Shown piece after piece: positions 1 to 6,088 of a stretch of 6,088 bases of DNA. The position numbers and the translations under genes were made by a program. Every line of letters starts with the position of its first letter. The first letter of the stretch is position 1. The DNA is from an uncultured Clostridia bacterium (GTDB lineage: Bacteria > Bacillota_I > Bacilli_A > RF39 > UBA660), in contig CAMZBG010000046.1 in assembly GCA_947304495.1 (NCBI GenBank), positions 1 through 6,088 of the forward strand, given 5' to 3'. The notes beneath the pieces were generated by a model that was not told the DNA's origin, did not search any database, and worked only from the letters and a program-made list of their open reading frames with translations.

Positions 1-1
1 T

Positions 2-733
2 CGTAATACGAAAAGAAATATTAAAAATGGATTTAATTTAGGTATTTCATTACATAGAGGTAAAGCTAGTGATTTGGAAGCTTCGTATAATATATTTAAG
101 AAGAAAACAACACATAAATTAGCTTATTATCAGAATTTATTATCTATTTATAATAATAATGATAATAAAATGGAGATTTTCTTTGCTAAATTGAATCCTC
201 ATAAGTATCTTACTAATGTTAAAAGATTATATGAGAAGGAAAAGATAAATAATGAGAAGATACATGATCAATTTAATAAGAAATTAGGTAATATGACGGA
301 AAAATTATTAAATAAGAAGATTAATTCTGATAATACTTTAGAGAAGCTTAAAAATGAGCTTAATAATGCCATTAAGATCGATCAAGAATATACCGATAGT
401 ATTGTTATAGGAACTACTATAGTTATCAAAAATAATCATGAGATATACTTTTTAATCGATGGATATAATGAATTATTTAGAAAGATTCATACGACGCATT
501 TTCTTAAATGGGCTATTATTAGTAGATATTTTAAAGATGGATATCGAGTATTCAATTTAGGAGAAATACATAGTACTTACCGTGATAAATCTAGTAAATA
601 TTATGGACAATATATGTATAAAATAGGTTTTGGAGGTAATATTATTGAATATCCACCTAATTTATTATTAGTTATTAATAAGCCATTATATAATGTATAT
701 AAAAGATTTAATAGAAATAAAAAATACTTATAA
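2..733 (+). CDS. FemAB/MurM-family peptidoglycan-bridge aminoacyltransferase, C-terminal part (5' end outside window)
   Basis: The frame is open to the left edge, so this is the last 243 codons of a longer gene (the family is usually about 400 residues); the TTG at 74 is an internal Leu codon, not a start. FemA/FemX/MurM proteins act at the cytoplasmic membrane face and move amino acids from aminoacyl-tRNA onto the lipid II stem peptide. Visible family marks are the entry segment RNTKRNIKNGFNLGI (fragment residues 1-15), a Lys/Glu/Asn-rich helical stretch at about 74-128 that matches the coiled-coil arm of FemA, then the second half of the acyltransferase fold with YFLIDGYNE, HFLKWAIISRYF, FNLGEI and the conserved GFGGNIIEYP near the end. 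The last residues are basic. It converges with the nucleoside kinase, with 15 bases between the stop codons. Which amino acid it adds cannot be told from this fragment. The family is recognised from sequence; the role is inferred from it. Confidence 0.88.
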   Translation, partial: RNTKRNIKNGFNLGISLHRGKASDLEASYNIFKKKTTHKLAYYQNLLSIYNNNDNKMEIFFAKLNPHKYLTNVKRLYEKEKINNEKIHDQFNKKLGNMTEKLLNKKINSDNTLEKLKNELNNAIKIDQEYTDSIVIGTTIVIKNNHEIYFLIDGYNELFRKIHTTHFLKWAIISRYFKDGYRVFNLGEIHSTYRDKSSKYYGQYMYKIGFGGNIIEYPPNLLLVINKPLYNVYKRFNRNKKYL

Positions 734-747
734 ATATAAGTATTTTT
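719..747. terminator. Bidirectional intrinsic terminator between convergent genes
   Basis: The arms AAAAATACTTA (720-730) and TAAGTATTTTT (737-747) are perfect complements, closing a small AT loop. On the plus strand the stem runs into TATTTTTATT; on the minus strand it ends in six U from the A run at 719-724. The TAA stop of the acyltransferase gene lies in the loop, and the kinase gene's stop (749-751) lies just past the stem. The one hairpin can therefore serve both converging genes. The stem is A/T-only apart from one C-G pair, so it is weaker than typical terminators. Confidence 0.75.
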
Positions 748-748
748 A

Positions 749-2395
749 TTATTCAAAATATCCTTTACCAATAAATTCTCTTATTATTGATAATGATGGT
801 ATTTCATCATTTGGAATTGGTAATACTAAATCAAGTAATTTTATTAATCTTCTAGCAGTTAAATATTCAGGATCATCAGCTTTTACTTGATATAGTAAAG
901 GTAAGGCATATACTTTAAGAACTGGTAATTCATATGCTAAGAAGGTATTAAATACAACATCGGCGCAATCTTGATATGGAAAGACATATTTTTCTTCGCC
1001 ATTTCTAACATCAGCCCAGTTATTTAAAGTATGTGATGGACTATATCCTCTAGTTCTATTATCTCTTACCATTCTTCTTAATAATCTTATATCAGTTAAA
1101 TTTATACGATTATCATCATCGATATTTAAGTATACTAGTGGAGAAATATATATTTTATATTTCTTATTTTTAGGTATTTCAGTAAGTAGGTCATCAGATA
1201 TAGCATGTAAGCCTTCAACTACTAAAATATCATTACTTTTTAATTGAAGATTTTCTTCATATACTTTTTTACCAGTAATAAAATCAAATCTCGGTAAGGT
1301 TACTTTATTTCCTTTTAATAATTTAGCCATTTGATTATTAAATAATTTAATATCGATTGCCCTTAAGCTTTCAAAATCTGGTTTACCATTTTCATTTAAT
1401 GGCGTATCTTCTCGATTTAAGAAATAATTATCTAATGATATTGGTACAGGGTTTAGACCCATAGTTTTTAAATACATTGATAATTTCTTGGCAGAAGTTG
1501 TTTTTCCTGAAGAAGATGGTCCAGATATTAAGATAATTTTAATTTTATCTTGAGCATTTTTAATTTCACTGGCAATACTTTGTAATCTATAGTCTTGGAT
1601 AGATTCAGATAAATTGATGAGTTCTCCTGGTCCATGATTAACTATTGTATCATTTAATTCACCAATACTACTGATATTTAAGATTTTAGCCCATTCTAAA
1701 TATTCATGGACGTTATCAAAGAATTGTTCGTGGTGAGTATATTTTACTATTTTACCATTATCATAGATAGTAGGAAATCTTAATATTATTCCTTTTCCTG
1801 GTATTAAGGTTAAATCAAAGTATTTTAAGGATGAACTATCTGGTGGTAAAGAGCCGATAATATAGTTATATACACCATCAAAGCGGTATAAGGTAACATA
1901 TTTTTCTTTGTTATAGAATAAAGTTCTAGTTTTATCAGTTCTTTTGATATTTTCAAAATAAGTTAAAGCTTCATTCATGGTTGTTTCTACTTTAATAAAT
2001 GGAATATCTTTATCTACTTTTTCTTTCATTAATTTTTTAATATCTTTGATATTTTCATTGGTTACTTCTTTATCAATTTCAAAGAAAACACCTCTATCGA
2101 TGGAATTTCTAACTTTAATTTGGGTATCTTTACCCAATATTTCTAAAGCGCATACTCTAAATAAGAATGTTAGTCCTTTTTCATATACTCTACTTCCATT
2201 AGCACTATTAATATCATTAAGAATTAATTTTCCACTTCTATTTAAAGTATCATTATAAGTAATAATCATATTATTGAAAGTTCCACATATGATATTACCT
2301 TCTGGGTTTACATCGTTTACTATTTCTTCAAAACGAACGCCTTTATGATATTCTTTTTTCATTCCATCTTCAAATGTTATTATGATGTTGTCCAC
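749..2395 (-). CDS. Uridine-kinase-family nucleoside kinase with ThrRS-like N-terminal region
   Basis: This 548-residue protein has the two-part build of a Bacillota nucleoside kinase family. Residues 1 to about 240 resemble the TGS and second additional domains of threonyl-tRNA synthetase without its catalytic core. Residues about 285-548 form a P-loop kinase of the uridine kinase/phosphoribulokinase group. The kinase half shows Walker A GPSSSGKTT (292-300), the substrate-side SLDNYFLNRED (320-330), a Walker B-like ILVVEGLHAIS (390-400), NIDDDNRI (424-431), the Arg-rich lid TDIRLLRRMVRDNRTRGYS (434-452) and the family ending SIIREFIG. Phosphorylation of a nucleoside or similar small molecule is inferred; the true substrate of this fused family is not clear to me. 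Translation starts at GTG (2393-2395): an in-frame TAG at 2408-2410 excludes any longer form, and AGGGAAG lies seven bases upstream. It has its own promoter and follows the ileS terminator, so it is probably transcribed alone. Confidence 0.92.
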   Translation of the reverse strand: MDNIIITFEDGMKKEYHKGVRFEEIVNDVNPEGNIICGTFNNMIITYNDTLNRSGKLILNDINSANGSRVYEKGLTFLFRVCALEILGKDTQIKVRNSIDRGVFFEIDKEVTNENIKDIKKLMKEKVDKDIPFIKVETTMNEALTYFENIKRTDKTRTLFYNKEKYVTLYRFDGVYNYIIGSLPPDSSSLKYFDLTLIPGKGIILRFPTIYDNGKIVKYTHHEQFFDNVHEYLEWAKILNISSIGELNDTIVNHGPGELINLSESIQDYRLQSIASEIKNAQDKIKIILISGPSSSGKTTSAKKLSMYLKTMGLNPVPISLDNYFLNREDTPLNENGKPDFESLRAIDIKLFNNQMAKLLKGNKVTLPRFDFITGKKVYEENLQLKSNDILVVEGLHAISDDLLTEIPKNKKYKIYISPLVYLNIDDDNRINLTDIRLLRRMVRDNRTRGYSPSHTLNNWADVRNGEEKYVFPYQDCADVVFNTFLAYELPVLKVYALPLLYQVKADDPEYLTARRLIKLLDLVLPIPNDEIPSLSIIREFIGKGYFE

Positions 2396-2402
2396 ACTAT
2401 CA

Positions 2403-2409
2403 CTTCCCT
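2403..2409 (-). promoter_or_regulatory. Ribosome binding site of the nucleoside kinase gene
   Basis: On the minus strand the sequence reads AGGGAAG, then seven bases, then GTG. It decides the GTG start at 2395: there is no in-frame ATG between it and the in-frame TAG at 2408-2410, which overlaps the site itself. Confidence 0.7.
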
Positions 2410-2417
2410 ACTATAAC

Positions 2418-2426
2418 ATTATATCA
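2418..2426 (-). promoter_or_regulatory. Extended -10 promoter of the nucleoside kinase gene
   Basis: The minus strand reads TGATATAAT, a perfect -10 hexamer (2418-2423) with the TGn extension (2424-2426). The -35 position 17 bases upstream reads ACCATA, a poor match, which is common for extended -10 promoters. The predicted start near 2411 leaves only about 16 bases of leader, just enough for the ribosome site. It lies 25 bases downstream of the ileS terminator, consistent with an independent transcription unit. Confidence 0.55.
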
Positions 2427-2448
2427 TATTATTGATAAAATATGGTAG

Positions 2449-2479
2449 AAAAAAATACTATCAATTTGATAGTATTTTT
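2449..2479 (-). terminator. Intrinsic terminator of ileS
   Basis: The arms AAAAATACTATC (2451-2462) and GATAGTATTTTT (2468-2479) are perfectly complementary around a five-base loop. On the minus strand the stem ends in seven U (2449-2455). It begins two bases after the ileS stop codon (2481-2483). The stem is A/T-rich with two G-C pairs. Confidence 0.8.
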
Positions 2480-2480
2480 A

Positions 2481-5400
2481 TTATGCTTTTTCAACTTTAA
2501 ATTTTACGGTATATTCGTTGATATTATATTCATCTTTTAAAGATACTGCTTTATTAAATTCTAAAGCTAAAGTCTCTTCTTTGATGAATTCTATATAGTC
2601 TTTAATATCTTCAGTATATTTATCATCTGCTTCGTAGAATACTTTTACACGATCAGCAATATCGAAATTATTATTTTTTCTTATTTGCTGAATTTTACTA
2701 ATTGTTTCTCTAGCTAATCCTTCATTTATTAAATCTTTGGTTAAAGTAGTATTTAAAACGATAAAATCAGTGCCAGCATAACTAGTATTAAATCCTTCTT
2801 TCGATTCAATTCTGATATCGATCATCGCTGGATTTACTTCAAAGTCTTCTTTATCTAGTTTTACGGTAACATTATTGCCATTTATTAGGGCCAATTTATC
2901 TTCAGTTGATAATTTAGTTAATTCTTCTTGGAATAACTTAATTTTGGCACCTAATATTTTACCTACTTCTTTAAAATTAGGTTTGATATTAAAGTTCATG
3001 TATTTAGATAGATCTTTTTCAAATACAACTTCTTTAACATTAAGTTCTTCTTTTATTAAGTTAGTTAAATCGCCAATAATATTCTTTTTCTTGCCATCTA
3101 AGATAACTTCACTGATTGGTTGTCTTACTTTTATTTTAGCTTCTTCTCTAACGTTACGTCCTAAACTGATTAGATTTCTTACTAAATCCATTCTTTCTTC
3201 TATTTCTTCATCAATTAATTTTTCGTCATACGTTGGAAAATCACTAAAATGAACTGATTCTAATTCTGTTAGATTACGATATATTTCTTCAGTTATATAT
3301 GGAATTACAGGGGCACATAATTTAGTTAAACCTAATAATACTTCATATGTCGTCATATATACAGCTTTTTTACTATCATCCATATTAGATGACCAGAATC
3401 TATCTCTATTTCTTCTAATATACCAGTTAGATAAATCTTCGGATACAAATGAAGTAATCAATCTAACTACATTATTTAGATCATATCTTTCATATTCAAA
3501 TGTGACATTTTTAACTAATTTGTTATATTTAGATATTAACCATTTATCGATTAATTCTCTTTTATTTACTGGAATATTACATTCTTTAATATCTATATCA
3601 TCGATATTAGCATATGTTTGAAAGAAAGTATAAGTATTTCTTAATGGATTAAAGAATTTACTATGTACTTCTTTTAAGCCTTCAAGATCAAATTTTAATG
3701 GAGTCCATACTGGAGATACATAGAACATATACCATCTAACATTATCGGCACCATATTCTTTGATGGTCTCTATTGGATCGACAATATTACCTACGGATTT
3801 ACTCATTTTTTTACCTTGACCATCTAAGACCATATCGTTGACGACAACGTTTTTAAAGCAAGATTCTCCAGAAATAATGGTTGAAATTACTAATAATACA
3901 TAGAACCATCCTCTAGTTTGGTCTAGTCCTTCAGCAATAAAATCAGCTGGGAATTGTGATTCAAATAATTCCTTATTTTCAAATGGATAATGGAATTGAG
4001 CATAAGGCATACTACCAGAATCAAACCAAACGTCGATAACATCTAGTACACGATTCATTTTTTTGCCACATTCTGGGCATTTAATATGCAATTCATCTAC
4101 ATATGGGCGATGTAATTCAATGTTTCTAACATCTATTTTTTCAATTATTTTAGATTGTAATTCATCAAGGGAACCTATTACTTCTTTATGACCGCAATCA
4201 CATTCCCAAATTGGTAATGGGCAGCCCCAATACCTACTTCTAGATATACCCCAATCGATCATATTATCTAACCAATTAGCAAATCTTTTTTCACCTACAT
4301 ATTCTGGATACCAATTTATCTTACTATTGGCTTCAATTATTTCTTTTTTACAAGCGGTAGTTCTAACATACCAAGCAGGTTTAGGGTAACTAATTAAAGC
4401 AGATTTACAACGCCAACAATGTGGGTAATCATGGGTTATTTTTTCTTTTTTGAATAATTTGTCATTTTCTTTTAGGTATTTTATAATATCTATTTCTAAT
4501 TCTTTATCGGTTACTAATCTTCCTTTCCAAGGACCTTCAGTATAACAACCATCTGGACCTACAGGATTTATGAAAGCAACTTTATTTTCTTCACATACAC
4601 GATTATCGTCAGCACCATAAGCTGGAGCGATATGAACGATACCAGTACCATCACTATCAGTTACATAGTTATCTGCTAAAACTTGGAATGCTTTACCTTC
4701 AACTTTTACAAATGGTAATAGCTGATCATATTCCATACCTACTAAGTCAGTACCTTTGTATGTTTCTAATATCTTTACATCTTCACCTAATACTTTATCT
4801 AACAATGAAGAACATAAAATAAATTTATAACCCATAGATTCTACTTTTACATATTCATAGTTAGGATTAACACATAGGGCTACATTGGCCATAAGTGTCC
4901 ATGGAGTTGTCGTCCATACTAAAAAGTATACGTCTTCATCTTTTTTCTTAAATGGAACAATAACGGTATTTACTGGGTCTTCTTGATATCCTTGAGCTAC
5001 TTCATTTTGTGATAATTCAGTACCACATCTAGGACAATACCATAATACTTTATTACCGTGGTATATTAGTCCTTTTTTATCCATTTCTTTAATGATCCAC
5101 CATTCTGATTCAATATATTCATTTGAACATGTAATGTATGGATGCTCACAATCAATAAATTGACCCATCATACCAGTAAGTAAATTAATTTCATCGATAT
5201 TGGTAGCGGTTGCTTTGTTACATTCACGGCAAAAATTTTCAATACCAAATTCTTCAATATCTGCTTTGGAAGTAAATCCTAATTTCTTTTCAACGTTTAC
5301 CTCGATTGGCAAACCATGAGTATCTAATCCAATTTTTCTTAATACGTGATAGCCTTGCATAGTTTTATATTTGGTAAAACTATCTTTTATAGCTTTAGCT

Positions 5401-5565
5401 AGTACGTGATGGATACCTGGCTTGGCATTAGCATAGATTGGTCCATCATAAAATACGAAATCTTTGGTATCTTTTCTTAGTTCATTTTGACGTTCTGTTA
5501 TCTTATTGATGCCACCCCATGATTCTAGAATACTCTTTTCTTTTGTCTAATTCTTTGAACTTCAT
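2481..5565 (-). CDS. ileS: Isoleucyl-tRNA synthetase, type 2 (IleRS2), with apparent one-base frameshift near the start
   Basis: This cytoplasmic class I synthetase charges tRNA-Ile with isoleucine using ATP. The intended start is ATG 5563-5565, six bases after AGGAGG. That frame reads 20 codons to TAA (5503-5505), while the true frame runs one base offset from about 5546 down to 2481; removing one base gives about 1027 residues, normal for type 2. In that numbering: signature motif PGIHH (49-53, replacing HxGH), GLDTHGLPIE (79-88), zinc-type CPRC (177-180), editing-domain WTTTPWT (217-223) and GTGIVHIAPAYGADD (306-320), CWRC (383-386), RYWGCPLPIW (type 2 form), CPEC (496-499), DVWFDSGS (511-518), KKMSKS (585-590), then anticodon-binding and C-terminal domains. 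The editing site looks intact. The first in-frame ATG after the break (5360) would omit the signature motif, so it is not a credible start. An Ile T-box precedes the gene and a terminator follows it, so it is probably monocistronic. Confidence 0.95.
5506..5546 (-). other. Frameshift interval at the ileS 5' end
   Basis: The start frame (ATG 5565) and the IleRS frame overlap only between the in-frame TAG of the IleRS frame (5547-5549) and the TAA of the start frame (5503-5505), so the shift must occur here. Two A4 runs on the minus strand (5541-5544 and 5536-5539) are the likely sites. Losing one A gives MKFKELDKEKSILESWGG or MKFKELDKRKSILESWGG, both natural-looking N-termini. This may be an assembly error, a real mutation or, less likely, +1 recoding; the sequence alone does not decide. 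Confidence 0.85.
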
Positions 5566-5571
5566 ATTATT

Positions 5572-5577
5572 CCTCCT
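5572..5577 (-). promoter_or_regulatory. ileS: Strong ribosome binding site of ileS
   Basis: A perfect AGGAGG stands six bases before ATG 5563-5565, just downstream of the T-box terminator. It fixes the true start of ileS at 5565 even though the frame from there is broken, and it argues against a start at 5360, which lies inside conserved coding sequence. Confidence 0.85.
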
Positions 5578-5584
5578 TACAATT

Positions 5585-5614
5585 AAAAAGTCCTTATTAA
5601 TTTATAATAAGGAC
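5585..5614 (-). terminator. Conditional terminator of the ileS T-box
   Basis: On the minus strand GTCCTTATTA (5605-5614) pairs with TAATAAGGAC (5590-5599) around a five-base loop and is followed by five U (5585-5589). Its 5' arm is shared with the antiterminator formed by the T-box core, so the two structures exclude each other. It ends eight bases before the ileS AGGAGG. Confidence 0.9.
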
Positions 5615-5810
5615 GAAAAATTCCGCGGTACCACCTTAATTCACTAAAAGTGCTCTCAATTCATATATAACGGTATTAACCGATCTTTTCTAATATCAAA
5701 AAGATACATCCAGAGTGATCTATATTATAAGCTTCATATAACTTTCCACCAACCAGTTACTCTCTATAATTATCTTATAATATCGTCTCTTTCACTTGAT
5801 TTAAGAAATC
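5585..5810 (-). ncRNA. T-box riboswitch leader of ileS, specifier AUC (Ile)
   Basis: T-box leaders bind a matching tRNA and let transcription continue only when it is uncharged. Stem I is visible: AGAG (5787-5790) pairs with CTCT (5712-5715), and ATATTATAAG (5774-5783) pairs perfectly with CTTATAATAT (5722-5731). Between these helices on the 3' side lies AGATCA, which holds the specifier ATC (5717-5719), an isoleucine codon. The distal part carries GGTTGGTGGAAAG. Two small hairpins follow (CGGT/ACCG and CACT/AGTG), then the T-box core AGGTGGTACCGCG (5624-5636), whose TGGT can pair with the tRNA ACCA end. The AAGG of the core can pair with CCTT in the terminator's 5' arm to form the antiterminator. 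A short GATTT/AAATC hairpin precedes Stem I. Isoleucine starvation should raise ileS expression. Confidence 0.95.
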
Positions 5811-5816
5811 TATTTA

Positions 5817-5845
5817 ATTATATTAAATTGTTCTTATTTTGTCAA
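5817..5845 (-). promoter_or_regulatory. Consensus sigma-A promoter of the ileS T-box transcript
   Basis: The minus strand reads TTGACA (5840-5845), a 17-base spacer, then TATAAT (5817-5822). Both hexamers and the spacing are perfect consensus. The predicted start is near 5810, leaving about 20 bases before T-box Stem I. Such a strong promoter fits control by attenuation rather than at initiation. The -35 begins only four bases past the U run of the preceding topoisomerase gene's terminator. Confidence 0.92.
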
Positions 5846-5848
5846 TAT

Positions 5849-5874
5849 AAAAAAGAAAGATATTATCTTTCTTT
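5849..5874 (-). terminator. Intrinsic terminator of the topoisomerase subunit gene
   Basis: AAAGAAAGAT (5865-5874) pairs perfectly with ATCTTTCTTT (5852-5861) around a three-base loop, ending in six U (5849-5854). It overlaps the last two bases of the stop codon. The outer flanks CAATAT and ATATTG are also complementary across a bulge, and the outer arm reaches into the ileS -35 box. Confidence 0.82.
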
Positions 5875-6088
5875 ATATTGTATATGAGTCTTCAAGTGAA
5901 AATTCAACATTTTCATTGATCCAATTTTTTCTTGGTTCTACAGCATCTCCCATTAAGATACTGACTCTTTTTTCAGCAAGGGCACCATCTATGATATTAA
6001 CTTTTACTAAGCTACGATATCTTGGATCCATAGTGGTATCACATAACTGATCAGCATTCATTTCACCAAGTCCTTTATATCTTTGAAT
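5873..6088 (-). CDS. parE: Type II topoisomerase B subunit, C-terminal end (ParE-like; 5' part outside window)
   Basis: The frame is open through the right edge; 71 codons are visible. It begins within [15 protein letters not shown], the highly conserved segment at the end of the TOPRIM region of GyrB/ParE, followed by [13 protein letters not shown], the [14 protein letters not shown] block and a short acidic tail. The ATG at 6059-6061 is the Met of GLGEMN, not a start. The protein is the ATPase/TOPRIM subunit that joins ParC (or GyrA) to pass DNA duplexes through each other. ParE is preferred over GyrB because of the ending [12 protein letters not shown]: ParE proteins usually read WIE.NV.F.L, while GyrB usually reads FI..NA. 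This call rests on a short tail and could be wrong. A terminator sits on its stop codon and no parC or gyrA follows. Confidence 0.78.
   Translation of the reverse strand: MQRYKGLGEMNADQLCDTTMDPRYRSLVKVNIIDGALAEKRVSILMGDAVEPRKNWINENVEFSLEDSYTI

Noticed and set aside
693..890. Plus-strand open frame of 65 codons overlapping the acyltransferase end and the kinase gene end
   Set aside because: It is antisense to the conserved kinase C-terminus, crosses a terminator hairpin and has no recognisable protein features.
1977..2258. Plus-strand open frame of 93 codons, rich in Leu, Ser and Phe
   Set aside because: It is the mirror of the Lys/Asn/Glu-rich N-terminal part of the kinase; the hydrophobic look comes from AT-rich antisense sequence.
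2875..3252. Plus-strand open frame of 125 codons
   Set aside because: It lies wholly antisense within the well-conserved IleRS C-terminal region and resembles no known protein.
2481..5360. ileS starting at the ATG at 5360
   Set aside because: This start falls within conserved IleRS sequence, lacks a ribosome site, and would remove the signature motif and 68 N-terminal residues that are clearly encoded upstream.
5503..5565. A 20-codon leader peptide gene upstream of ileS
   Set aside because: Its ATG and ribosome site are those expected for ileS, its first codons fit an IleRS N-terminus, and the T-box already accounts for regulation.
1..6088. CRISPR array, insertion sequence, phage attachment site, tRNA gene or novel defence system
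   Set aside because: I saw no spaced direct repeats, transposase motifs, terminal inverted repeats or tRNA cloverleaf. The inverted repeats found are explained by terminators and the T-box, and the genes are recognisable core families.

Overview
The window is A+T-rich (roughly 70% by eye) and uses the standard genetic code: Trp is TGG and every gene end seen is TAA. A FemAB-type peptidoglycan-bridge enzyme, an Ile-specific T-box, strong AGGAGG ribosome sites and a perfect sigma-A-type promoter point to a low-GC Gram-positive bacterium (Bacillota), perhaps an uncultured Bacilli/RF39-like lineage. The lineage is inference; the Gram-positive type is well supported.

Layout. Position 2-733 (+) is the 3' part of a FemAB/MurM-like aminoacyltransferase, cut by the left edge. 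It converges on the minus-strand genes, and one hairpin at 719-747 can end transcription from both sides. Everything to the right is on the minus strand. In transcription order from the right edge: the last 71 codons of a type II topoisomerase B subunit (most like parE) and its terminator; a TTGACA-17-TATAAT promoter; a T-box leader with specifier AUC; ileS, a type 2 isoleucyl-tRNA synthetase, and its terminator; a separate extended -10 promoter; and a 548-residue uridine-kinase-family nucleoside kinase with a ThrRS-like N-terminal half. Each minus-strand gene appears to be its own transcription unit.

This is mostly housekeeping sequence and I see no mobile element, CRISPR array or defence system. 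Two points deserve attention, both at the 5' end of ileS. First, the signature motif reads Gly-Ile-His-His rather than His-x-Gly-His, the swapped form that has been linked to very high mupirocin resistance in some IleRS2 enzymes. Second, the reading frame from the well-placed ATG (5565) is broken by a one-base offset within the first ~20 codons. An automatic call would therefore start at 5360 and lose the whole N-terminus, including the ATP-binding signature.

Functionally the T-box couples ileS output to charged tRNA-Ile. The neighbours (topoisomerase, nucleoside kinase, cell-wall enzyme) show no pathway link to it.
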